Positions 1-6,524 are shown, counted from the stretch's first letter. The stretch: DNA of 6,524 nt from CAYVSF01 sp046482855 (GCA_046482855.1 JAWOEH010000089.1:1-6524), one strand, 5' to 3'. Notes: generated by a model from the sequence alone, not told the origin. Numbers and translations are program-made.

Positions 1-1259
1 CGTCCACGTCAAACAAAGTGTTAATACAGACGCTGTTAAAGCCAGGTGATGCCATTCTCTTGGACCACAATTGCCACAAGTCTGTACACTATGGGGTCAT
101 TATTGCCGGTGCGGAACCGATCTATTTGATGCCCTCGATAAATAATAAGTACGGCATTTTTGGTCCTATTCCCAAGCAGCGTATTATTGATGCTATGGAT
201 AAGGCGATTAAAGATAATAAGAGCCTGAAAGCCATTATTCTTACCAACTGTACCTATGACGGTTTGATGTACGACATTCAGGATATTGTTGAAGAGGCGC
301 ACAAGCGTAATATTAAAGTTATTGTTGATGAGGCGTGGTTTGGGTATGCCAACTTTCACCGTGAGTTTTACCCCAGTGCCATGGCTGCCGGAGCCGACTA
401 TTCCACGCAGTCGACACACAAAACCATGAGTGCCTTCTCCCAGGCTTCCATGATTCATGTAAATGATCCCGATTTTGAAGATATCGAGGACATGTTTATG
501 GAAAACTTCAATATGCATGCTTCCACATCGCCACAGTACCCTATGATTGCTTCGCTTGACGTGGCTACTAAGCAAATGGTGATGGAAGGTTACGGATTAT
601 TGCAACGGGTGCTCGATCTTTCCAATATGTTGCGTAAATCCATAAACTCGCTGAAGAAATTCCGCGTGTTGGAGTTGGACGATCTCATTTCTCCCGAGCT
701 GAAGGATGATAATATCCGCGTGGATAAAACCAAGCTGACTATTGATATCAGTAAATCGGGCTATACTTCCAAAGAGTTGGAGCACCTGCTGTTGACCAAA
801 CACAACATTCAAATTGAGAAATCCACTTTTAATACCATTACCATCTTGCTGACTATTGGTGCTACTTATAGTCGCATCAACCGGTTGTATCTTGCCTTGG
901 AGAACATCGAACGTCACTCGGGAAACAGAAAGGGCAATGGGGATAAAATTCTGAAAAATTTCAAGCTGGAGCTTTCTCCATTAAAATATCGTCCTCGCTT
1001 TGCCTTTTATTCTGACGATGAGATGCTGTCGTTGCAAGATGCGTTGAATCGTATTTCTACACGGATGGTAACACCTTATCCTCCGGGAATTCCCTTATTG
1101 GTGCCGGGACAGATCATTACCAAAGAAATTATTAATGCCCTGCAGATGTACCGGAACTATGGCGTAGAGATTCATGGGATGGACAGTGGCATGGTTAAGG
1201 TCATGACACCGGAAGCGGAACAAAAACTGAAAGATGAGGGAATTGGCCTTATGAACTAA
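1..1259 (+). CDS. Orn/Lys/Arg decarboxylase family PLP enzyme, C-terminal part (5' end outside window)
   Basis: This is the C-terminal ~418 residues of a fold-type I PLP enzyme of the Orn/Lys/Arg decarboxylase group, which removes the alpha-carboxyl of a basic amino acid to give a polyamine precursor (agmatine, cadaverine or putrescine). The reading frame is open to base 1. The first codons read (T)STSNK, the family's 'GTSTSNK' phosphate-binding segment, so the GTG at 18 is an internal Val and not a start. Counting from that Val: the HNCHKS motif is near residues 18-22, VDEAWFG near 103-109 (the Asp contacting the PLP ring nitrogen is D104), and QSTHKT near 131-136, with K135 (420-422) as the Schiff-base lysine. 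HASTSPQYP follows near 167-175. The C-terminal domain carries YPPGIPLLVPGQ, where relatives usually have PGE. Substrate cannot be decided from this fragment. It ends 11 bp before the NhaC-type antiporter gene, probably in the same operon. Family assignment is strong; arginine, lysine or ornithine specificity is open. Confidence 0.9.
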   Translation, partial: STSNKVLIQTLLKPGDAILLDHNCHKSVHYGVIIAGAEPIYLMPSINNKYGIFGPIPKQRIIDAMDKAIKDNKSLKAIILTNCTYDGLMYDIQDIVEEAHKRNIKVIVDEAWFGYANFHREFYPSAMAAGADYSTQSTHKTMSAFSQASMIHVNDPDFEDIEDMFMENFNMHASTSPQYPMIASLDVATKQMVMEGYGLLQRVLDLSNMLRKSINSLKKFRVLELDDLISPELKDDNIRVDKTKLTIDISKSGYTSKELEHLLLTKHNIQIEKSTFNTITILLTIGATYSRINRLYLALENIERHSGNRKGNGDKILKNFKLELSPLKYRPRFAFYSDDEMLSLQDALNRISTRMVTPYPPGIPLLVPGQIITKEIINALQMYRNYGVEIHGMDSGMVKVMTPEAEQKLKDEGIGLMN

Positions 1260-1270
1260 TTACTGGAACT

Positions 1271-2776
1271 ATGGAATTTGGATTATTGTCACTTATACCG
1301 GCCGCTGTAACAATTGCAGTGGCCCTTTCTACAAAACGGGTGGCCCTGGCCCTTTTTAGCGGTATTGTCGGGGGTGCTTTTGTTTACACACAAGGAAATA
1401 TTGGCGAAGGTTTCTTAGCCATTTGGGAATATTTGATCATTAGTTTTACCGACCCTGAGCGTTTGAAAATTGTATTGTTCATTATGCTTATAGGTGGATT
1501 GCTGGAGATTATTGCAGCCAGTGGTGCGTATAATGAATTCGCAGCCTCGCTCTCCAAAAAATTAAATACGCCACGTAAGTCGCGGTTAGCCACTTGGGGG
1601 TTGAGCATGTGCATGTTTTTCGACGATTATGCCAATGTGCTTATTTCAGGTGCCTCCATGCGTGCTGTAAATGCGCGCAATGGGGTTTCGCCTGCAAAAC
1701 TCGCTTATATGGTTGATGTAGTAGCCATTATGGCAAGTATTATGATCATCTCTACATGGGCTTCGTATGAAGGCTCGGTGATGGTAGATGCTGCCGAAAC
1801 TATTGGGCTTGAAGGGACGTTGACTACCTTTTTTATTGCCTCTTTGCCTTACCATATGTATACCTATCTGGCTATCTTTTTGGTATTGGTAGTTGCCTAT
1901 ACCGGAAAGTGGTTTGGTTATTCGGTAGACAAGGAGAATCATCTGGCCGACATGGAAGGAGAGGAGCGTAATCCCAAGGCACGCCTTATACATGTACTGG
2001 CTCCCATTATTACCCTGGTTGGATTTGCCATTGTAGCCCTGTTTGTTTCGGGTACCTTTATTTTGCTGCAACAAGGGAAACCCATCACCCTCATCGAAAT
2101 ATTGGGAAGTGCTCCTTCTGTTGAAATCTTAATTCTTTCAACCATGCTGTCAACTGCCGTTGCTATCTTTCTTTTGCGACGCGACAAGGCGATTGACGCA
2201 AGGATAGTACCCAAGAAATTTGCTGTGGGTTTGAAGGGAATGATAGGGGTGAGCTTAGTGATTATTTTTGCCACAGGCTTATCGGAAGTATCTACCGATT
2301 TGGGTACAGGTGCGTATGTGGCCGATGTATTTGCCGATTTTATTACGCCTCAATTATTGCCCGCTCTCATATTTGTGTTATCGATGGTGATTACCGTTGC
2401 TACAGGTTTTAGCTGGAGTTCAATGGCTATTGTGATGCCCATAGCGTTTCAGATGGCCATGGTAAATCAGGTTCCCGAGTTTATTCCCGTTATTTCGGCG
2501 GCTGTTATCAGCGGTGCCGTATCGGGTGAGCACATGATTCCTTATAGCGAAAAGGCTGTGATGACTTCGGCAGCCTGTAAGATTACACCCATTTACCATA
2601 TAAAGACCCATATTCTTCAGGCATTGTTGGTTTTTGGTGCTGCCACCGGCGGCTATCTGTTAATTGGTTATGGGTGGCATTCCGGTGTTGCTTATGGTGT
2701 GGCTATAGGGGTGATTTTGTTGTTTCACTTCGTTTTTGCACGCGAAAATAGCGTGAAGTTCTATTTGAAAACGTAA
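1271..2776 (+). CDS. NhaC-superfamily Na+/H+ or amino acid/amine antiporter
   Basis: Complete 501-residue polytopic inner-membrane protein of the NhaC (Na_H_antiporter, PF03553-type) family. Hydrophobic segments are spread along its length, for example about residues 5-38, 66-84, 145-165, 196-212, 238-266, 283-302, 320-337, 360-392, 403-420 and 447-487. The signature FFDDYANVLISG at 116-127 and TGFSWSSMAIVMP at 378-390 place it in the NhaC group. The second conserved block, usually GDHxSPxSDTT, reads GEHMIPYSEKAV at 419-430, so several normally polar positions differ. Family members exchange Na+ for H+, malate/lactate (MleN), or are proposed amino-acid carriers (LysW, TyrT). The start ATG lies 11 bp after the decarboxylase stop, with only a weak GGA before it. 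The gene order suggests either uptake and amine export for the decarboxylase or pH/Na+ balance. No frameshift or truncation is visible. Family is confident; transported substrate is not. Confidence 0.9.
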   Translation: MEFGLLSLIPAAVTIAVALSTKRVALALFSGIVGGAFVYTQGNIGEGFLAIWEYLIISFTDPERLKIVLFIMLIGGLLEIIAASGAYNEFAASLSKKLNTPRKSRLATWGLSMCMFFDDYANVLISGASMRAVNARNGVSPAKLAYMVDVVAIMASIMIISTWASYEGSVMVDAAETIGLEGTLTTFFIASLPYHMYTYLAIFLVLVVAYTGKWFGYSVDKENHLADMEGEERNPKARLIHVLAPIITLVGFAIVALFVSGTFILLQQGKPITLIEILGSAPSVEILILSTMLSTAVAIFLLRRDKAIDARIVPKKFAVGLKGMIGVSLVIIFATGLSEVSTDLGTGAYVADVFADFITPQLLPALIFVLSMVITVATGFSWSSMAIVMPIAFQMAMVNQVPEFIPVISAAVISGAVSGEHMIPYSEKAVMTSAACKITPIYHIKTHILQALLVFGAATGGYLLIGYGWHSGVAYGVAIGVILLFHFVFARENSVKFYLKT

Positions 2777-2810
2777 GATCTGAATAAATCATAAACCGCT
2801 CAGGCGGCAT

Positions 2811-2859
2811 AAAGGCTGGCGAAAAAGAGGTAATATCCCTTTTCCGTCAGCCTTTTTTT
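2811..2859 (+). terminator. Rho-independent terminator of the decarboxylase-antiporter operon
   Basis: A long hairpin begins 34 bp after the antiporter stop codon. The arms 2811-2829 and 2837-2855 form 17 of 19 possible pairs: a perfect 8-bp AAAGGCTG/CAGCCTTT base, one G-U, then two A-C mismatches higher in the stem, with a loop of about 7 nt. A run of seven T (2853-2859) follows, partly shared with the stem. A small GC hairpin, CCGC-TCAG-GCGG at 2796-2807, precedes it. Read on the - strand, the large stem is followed only by TTTAT, so it would be a weaker stop for the convergent dismutase gene, for which no better terminator is visible. Confidence 0.85.
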
Positions 2860-2874
2860 GTTTACAGCTATTGG

Positions 2875-3618
2875 CTATTGGAATTGTTTGACTAATTCAG
2901 CCAACCGATCTGAAACCTTCTTCCAGTCAATTACCTGCATAAAGTTGTTGATGTAGTCGCCGCGCATGTTTTGATACTTCAGGTAGTAGGCGTGTTCCCA
3001 TACATCACAAACCAGAATCGGAATGGCAACCCATTGGGTTTGGTTCTGGTGTTTTTCGGCCTGAAGTACAGTCAGCTTGTCAGCCCCGGGTTCGTAGGCT
3101 AATATGCCCCAGCCGGAGCCTTCTACCGATTTCGTAGCTGCCTGATAGAGGTTTGAGAAGGCCTCGTATCCTCCGAAGGATTTTTGTAAATAATTGTTCA
3201 TCTGATCACTTCGCTGTCCCGGGTTTGGGTTCATCGAATTCCAGAAAAGCGTATGCAGAAAATGGCCGGCACCATGAAATGCCAGTTCGCGCTCCCAATG
3301 CTTAATAAGTCCAAAGTCGTTGTCTTTTGTTGCTGCTTTAATTTTTGCCACTGCGTTATTAAAACCTTTTACATAACCTGCATGGTGTTTTGAGTGATGC
3401 AGGCGCATTGTTTGTTGGTCAATGTGCGGTTCCAACGCATCATAGGCATAAGCGAGAGGGGGAAGTTTGTAGGTCCCGTCAGCAGCTACTGTCTTTGCTA
3501 CCTCGTCCAATGGGCTTTTGTTAAAGAGGTTACTGCCTTTAGCACTACCCGCCAGTGTTAACCCACCTAGCCCTGCCATAGCACTGGTTTTAAGAAATGT
3601 TCTTTTATCCATAATCAT
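2875..3618 (-). CDS. Fe/Mn-type superoxide dismutase with N-terminal Tat-like export signal
   Basis: Converts superoxide to O2 and H2O2. It has 247 residues against about 195-210 for cytoplasmic relatives; the excess is an N-terminal extension. Residues 1-26 (DKRTFLK at 4-10, hydrophobic stretch 11-24, possible cleavage after GSA at 24-26) look like a Tat signal with KR in place of RR, implying a periplasmic or envelope location. The catalytic domain starts near YKLPPLAYAYDALEPHID (50-67). Predicted metal ligands are H74 (LHHSKHH), H122 (GHFLHTLFW), D205 and H209 (DVWEHAYY). G118 occupies the place where many FeSODs carry the active-site Gln. The region usually holding the MnSOD Gln reads EKHQNQ, with H190 the likely equivalent, so metal preference is uncertain. 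Two in-frame ATGs (codons 1 and 3) are both possible starts; the second gives the more typical signal. No Shine-Dalgarno sequence is seen. The gene has its own upstream gap with a possible promoter and is separated by a terminator from the oxidoreductase gene. Stop is TAG. Confidence 0.93.
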   Translation of the reverse strand: MIMDKRTFLKTSAMAGLGGLTLAGSAKGSNLFNKSPLDEVAKTVAADGTYKLPPLAYAYDALEPHIDQQTMRLHHSKHHAGYVKGFNNAVAKIKAATKDNDFGLIKHWERELAFHGAGHFLHTLFWNSMNPNPGQRSDQMNNYLQKSFGGYEAFSNLYQAATKSVEGSGWGILAYEPGADKLTVLQAEKHQNQTQWVAIPILVCDVWEHAYYLKYQNMRGDYINNFMQVIDWKKVSDRLAELVKQFQ

Positions 3619-3658
3619 GTGTGTTGGGTTAGAAATACAGTTGTAATTATAGAGTATA

Positions 3659-3686
3659 CAAGCGTAAGGAGGAAATGTTTAAGCAA
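3659..3686 (-). promoter_or_regulatory. Possible Bacteroidota-type promoter of the superoxide dismutase gene
   Basis: On the - strand a TTG (3686-3684) is followed, after 17 bp, by TACGCTTG (3666-3659). This matches the Bacteroidota/Flavobacterium pattern TTG-N17-23-TAnnTTTG with one mismatch in the -7 box. Initiation would fall near 3652, about 34 nt before the first ATG. The element lies between the terminator of the upstream gene and the dismutase start, where a promoter is needed. Short degenerate motifs occur by chance, so this is tentative; a nearby TATACT/TATAAT stretch (3641-3657 region) is an alternative. Confidence 0.35.
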
Positions 3687-3697
3687 CAGGTAGATAT

Positions 3698-3725
3698 AAA
3701 AAGAGGAAGGCACTGCCCTCCTCTT
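3698..3725 (-). terminator. Rho-independent terminator of the large oxidoreductase gene
   Basis: On the - strand, AAGAGGAGGGC (3725-3715) pairs with GCCTTCCTCTT (3711-3701) around a 3-nt AGT loop. This is an 11-bp stem with a single G-U wobble, followed by a T run (five T counting the stem end, then ATAT). It starts 24 bp beyond the TAA of the oxidoreductase gene. There is no T run in the + direction. It separates the oxidoreductase from the dismutase gene into different transcription units, although read-through cannot be excluded. Confidence 0.85.
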
Positions 3726-3749
3726 GATAGGTTGTTGTATTGCCAGGCA

Positions 3750-6524
3750 TTATTTAAAGGCTTTTTCCAATAAACCATCTCCCGAAAGTTTCAATCGGTT
3801 GAAATACTCGGGTGTTTGTTTTCCGGTTAGCTTGTCGACATAAAGCTTTGCCAGATATTGACCCAGCATGAATCCTTGTCCGCGGAGCCCCAGGAACAGC
3901 CCGTGTTCAGGATCGATAATCATGCGGGGTTCCACATAATAACCCGACCATATTGCCTGAAATCCTACCGATGAAAGGTTCGGCAACCAATCGACAAACA
4001 CTTCGGAAACAATTTCCAAAAAGTCTTGTGAATTCACTTTTAGGTTTTGAGCGGTTTCGCGCGGTTCAATGGCGGGTGAAGCACAGCCAATAACCTGTCC
4101 TGTTTCTGCCAGCTGCTGACCATAAACGGCTACAAATCCTTTGTAGTTTCTACGGTCAATTACCATGGGCAAAGGTTTGTTGTTTATGCCCAGGTTCGGC
4201 AATCGGCGGGTGATAAATGCCTGATGCTTTACCGGATAAAGACCGGTTTCAAGTCCCAGTTGCTTGGTAAATTTATCGCCTTCAGGGCCCAACGCATTGA
4301 TAAACACCTCTGTTTCGTACTCAACATATTCCTTTTTATGGTTCCGAACCAGAACGATATAGGTATCCCCTTCTTTTTGTACATCAATGAGTTCGCAATC
4401 TTCCTCCACTTCGCCTCCATGTTCAATACCGATATTGCGAATCAGATCAATTACACGACCCGGTGTGGCTTGCCAGCAGTCATCGGTAATTAGCGCTGCC
4501 TGATATTTGGATAGATTTGTGTTGAAATGCGGCGAAATATGCTTGTTAAAATCTTTAGGTGCAATCATCTCAGCCTTACTCCATGCTTTTGAGGCTTCCA
4601 GTGCCTGATAAATTTGATCATCATGGGCCATGGTTACATACTTGATGGGCAAGTAATCGATATTGCCTTTTGATTGAAGATCTTCAAAGATCGTCTTATT
4701 GTGAATGGCAATATCCGATAACTCGGGCAAGCTAAAGTTCGGACGTCCTCCGGCAATATTTCGCCAGGATGCACCTCGCCCAAAGTTTATTAGGAGGGGT
4801 TTTTGGTCTGCTTCGGCCAGGTAACGGAAAAGTGCGCTACCGCCAATGCCTCCTCCGGCAACTAATGAGGCAACTTTTACTCGTTTTCGTTGAGTTCCGT
4901 CCAAGTGTGTAATTACTTGTTCGTGCTTACTCTTTGGGTAAAGCTCGCCCATAGCCAACTGGTTGGATAATGGGCCGCGTGGCGTGGCATCACCTACCAA
5001 CGACACGCCATATTTAGGGAGCACTGTTTTTAGTCGCTTGATACACCTTTTGCCCCGACAAGCACCCATACCCAGGCGTGTAGTATGTTTTACTTCATCT
5101 ACCGAGATGAATTTGCGTGGCCCGATGGTTTCCAAAATATCTCCCAGCTTTACATCATCGCAGTGGCAGATGTACTGGTCAACTTCACTTTTATCATCAC
5201 TCTTTCGGAAGTCTACCGGATCGGGAAAATTGGCCTTCACAATGAATCCCCGTACATTCATCAGATCTTCTCCATGCAGATCCGTTGATTTTACACGTGC
5301 AACATTCGTTTTATTTTCCTTTCGCAAGATCTTCTCAATAGAGCCTTCACCTAATTGCTGACCATTGTTATCCACTAAATAGACATCGGCACCTTCTTCT
5401 GCTTCGTACTCGATAGGCAGAAATAGCCAATCTTTCTTAAGGTTGTAGCCAAAAATGGCAAGCCCCGGGCATTGGTAAACACATTGCATGCACCCGATAC
5501 ATTTGTCGTAATCGATGCGCGGTACGGTACTGGTTGAGGATTTGGTAATGGCTCCATAGGGACAGGCAAATGCACAAGGATTGCAGGCAAAACCGTATAG
5601 ACAATCGATGAGCACGAAAGGTTTCTCATGAGAGCGTTCATCGTTTGGTTTGACGGCCTCTTCCAACACTTTTGCAGGTTCCTGTTGTGAGTCGATATAC
5701 TCTTTGGATATAGAAAGAAACTGATGGTAATCGTATCGTTCGCCCATCTCCTCAATAATGTCGTAGGCTACTTGTTTCCCGCGTAAAACAGCGCTTGTGC
5801 CTTCGCCAATTCGTATCGCATCACCGGCACCATGACAGTTACGGCCAAAAATTTCTTTCCCTTTTATCAGCAGTTGATCGTCAGGAACAAGGCCCGTACA
5901 AATATTAATAGCATCGATGCCTTCAATGATTTGTTCGGTACCCGGAATGGGGGCAAAGTTTTTGGCATCGGCAACTACTGCACCTACTACCCCATCGTAG
6001 TTTTTGTTTGGCAGGGCTTTTACCAATATCTTGGAGGTCATGATAGGAATGCCCAGCCGACGTACACGATTTGCTTGTACAGGAAACCCGCCTTCGCGAT
6101 CTTGCGCCTCCACAATGGCTTTCACGTTGGCGCCCGCCTGCATCAATTGGTAGGAGGTAAGATAGCCAATGTTACCGGCGCCCACTGTTAAAATATTTTT
6201 TCCTAAGAGGGTAAATTCCTGATTCATCATTTTTTGCACTACAGCTGCTGTGTATACGCCGGGTACATCATCATTTTCGAATGGGGGCATAAAGGGTACC
6301 GCGCCTGTGGCAATTACCAGGTGGTTGGCATCGACATAGTAGATTTCTTCGGTTTTAATATTTTTTACCGCTACACGGTTTCCTTGTAGAACATCCCACA
6401 CTGTGGAGTCCAGGAAGATCCCGTTATGGTTGGGGCCAGCAAGGGTTCGGGCAATATCAAAGCCACGCATACCCCCAAATTTCTTCTCTTTTTCAAAAAA
6501 GAAAAACTGGTGGGTTTGCATCAG
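3750..6524 (-). CDS. Multidomain FAD/iron-sulfur amine or amino-acid dehydrogenase, single-chain fusion (N-terminus outside window)
   Basis: C-terminal 924 residues of a larger redox enzyme, numbered here from the Met at 6521-6519. That Met is internal: the preceding codon is Leu, and LMQTHQF matches the interior 'QTHKFF' of HcnB/sarcosine-oxidase-alpha relatives, so the FAD-binding N-terminus lies beyond the edge. Order: pyridine nucleotide-disulfide oxidoreductase module (1-~260) with a second Rossmann motif GAGNIG (114-119) and a flavin-site GAGDA (231-235); a two-cluster ferredoxin module with C307, C313, C316, C320 and C341, C344, C347, C351; a linker domain (~366-430); a BFD-like [2Fe-2S] module with C452, C454, C488 and C493; and a DAO-type dehydrogenase (~548-897) with GGGIGG (556-561), RGASWRNIAGG (582-592) and the C-terminal GLRGQGFMLGQYLAKL (878-893). 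A likely reading is that the DAO module oxidises an amino acid, N-methyl amino acid or amine and passes electrons through the Fe-S centres to NAD(P) or a membrane acceptor. Substrate and acceptor are unknown. No frameshift is seen. Confidence 0.88.
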   Translation of the reverse strand: MMQTHQFFFFEKEKKFGGMRGFDIARTLAGPNHNGIFLDSTVWDVLQGNRVAVKNIKTEEIYYVDANHLVIATGAVPFMPPFENDDVPGVYTAAVVQKMMNQEFTLLGKNILTVGAGNIGYLTSYQLMQAGANVKAIVEAQDREGGFPVQANRVRRLGIPIMTSKILVKALPNKNYDGVVGAVVADAKNFAPIPGTEQIIEGIDAINICTGLVPDDQLLIKGKEIFGRNCHGAGDAIRIGEGTSAVLRGKQVAYDIIEEMGERYDYHQFLSISKEYIDSQQEPAKVLEEAVKPNDERSHEKPFVLIDCLYGFACNPCAFACPYGAITKSSTSTVPRIDYDKCIGCMQCVYQCPGLAIFGYNLKKDWLFLPIEYEAEEGADVYLVDNNGQQLGEGSIEKILRKENKTNVARVKSTDLHGEDLMNVRGFIVKANFPDPVDFRKSDDKSEVDQYICHCDDVKLGDILETIGPRKFISVDEVKHTTRLGMGACRGKRCIKRLKTVLPKYGVSLVGDATPRGPLSNQLAMGELYPKSKHEQVITHLDGTQRKRVKVASLVAGGGIGGSALFRYLAEADQKPLLINFGRGASWRNIAGGRPNFSLPELSDIAIHNKTIFEDLQSKGNIDYLPIKYVTMAHDDQIYQALEASKAWSKAEMIAPKDFNKHISPHFNTNLSKYQAALITDDCWQATPGRVIDLIRNIGIEHGGEVEEDCELIDVQKEGDTYIVLVRNHKKEYVEYETEVFINALGPEGDKFTKQLGLETGLYPVKHQAFITRRLPNLGINNKPLPMVIDRRNYKGFVAVYGQQLAETGQVIGCASPAIEPRETAQNLKVNSQDFLEIVSEVFVDWLPNLSSVGFQAIWSGYYVEPRMIIDPEHGLFLGLRGQGFMLGQYLAKLYVDKLTGKQTPEYFNRLKLSGDGLLEKAFK

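Noticed and set aside
18..20. GTG as the start codon of the decarboxylase gene
   Set aside because: The frame is open to base 1 and the upstream codons spell STSNK, part of a conserved active-site segment, so the gene is cut by the window edge.
1646..2074. Long open frame antisense to the antiporter gene
   Set aside because: It lies wholly opposite a clear membrane-protein gene, and its translation shows no recognisable domain or signal.
2796..2807. Small CCGC/GCGG hairpin as a separate terminator
   Set aside because: The stem is only 4 bp and the + strand has no T run after it; on the - strand it is followed by TTTAT only. It is too weak to call separately.
4963..5361. Open frames on the + strand opposite the Fe-S region of the oxidoreductase
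   Set aside because: The opposite strand encodes conserved cysteine motifs and the + frames show no domain; they are by-products of its codon use.
5832..6191. Open frame on the + strand opposite the nucleotide-binding module
   Set aside because: Same reasoning: the - strand carries GAGNIG and GAGDA motifs in frame, and no independent gene signal is seen.
6519..6521. ATG as the start of the large oxidoreductase
   Set aside because: The codon before it is an in-frame Leu, and the following QTHQFF matches the interior of related proteins; the first FAD-binding region would be missing if translation began here.
2875..6524. Functional link between the oxidoreductase (possible superoxide/H2O2 source) and the adjacent dismutase
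   Set aside because: A clear terminator separates them, and the dismutase appears exported while the oxidoreductase shows no signal in the visible part. Adjacency alone does not support a shared system.

Overview
The window looks like ordinary chromosomal DNA of a Bacteroidota bacterium or a close relative in the FCB group. The reasons are: no Shine-Dalgarno-like sequence before the two starts that can be seen, a possible TAnnTTTG-type promoter ahead of the dismutase gene, a 'DKRTFLK'-style export signal common in that phylum, and protein families often found there. GC content is moderate by eye. The assignment is inference, and no phylogenetic marker gene is present. There are four protein genes, two of them cut by the window edges. 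I see no RNA genes, CRISPR arrays, insertion sequences or phage genes.

Left half, + strand (1-2776): the C-terminal part of a large PLP-dependent Orn/Lys/Arg-decarboxylase-family enzyme is followed 11 bp later by an NhaC-superfamily membrane antiporter. The pair ends at a long, strong intrinsic terminator (2811-2859). The tight spacing suggests one operon: a basic-amino-acid decarboxylase with its own exchanger or pH/ion antiporter. This resembles decarboxylase/antiporter acid-resistance pairs, but the transporter comes from an unrelated family.

Right half, - strand (6524-2875): the end of a very large multidomain flavo-iron-sulfur oxidoreductase runs off the right edge. In one chain it joins an HcnB/sarcosine-oxidase-alpha-like pyridine nucleotide-disulfide oxidoreductase module, a two-cluster 4Fe-4S ferredoxin module, a small linker domain, a BFD-like [2Fe-2S] module and a DAO-type (HcnC/sarcosine-oxidase-beta-like) FAD dehydrogenase. 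It ends at its own hairpin terminator (3698-3725). Downstream on the same strand, with a possible promoter of its own, is an Fe/Mn superoxide dismutase with an N-terminal Tat-like export signal. The two transcription units converge in the 98-bp gap at 2777-2874.

The points most worth a second look are the single-chain fusion of an electron-transferring amino-acid/amine dehydrogenase complex, the decarboxylase plus atypical NhaC pair (possible amino acid/amine exchange), and the exported dismutase with a His in its outer metal sphere. No gap between genes exceeds 131 bp.
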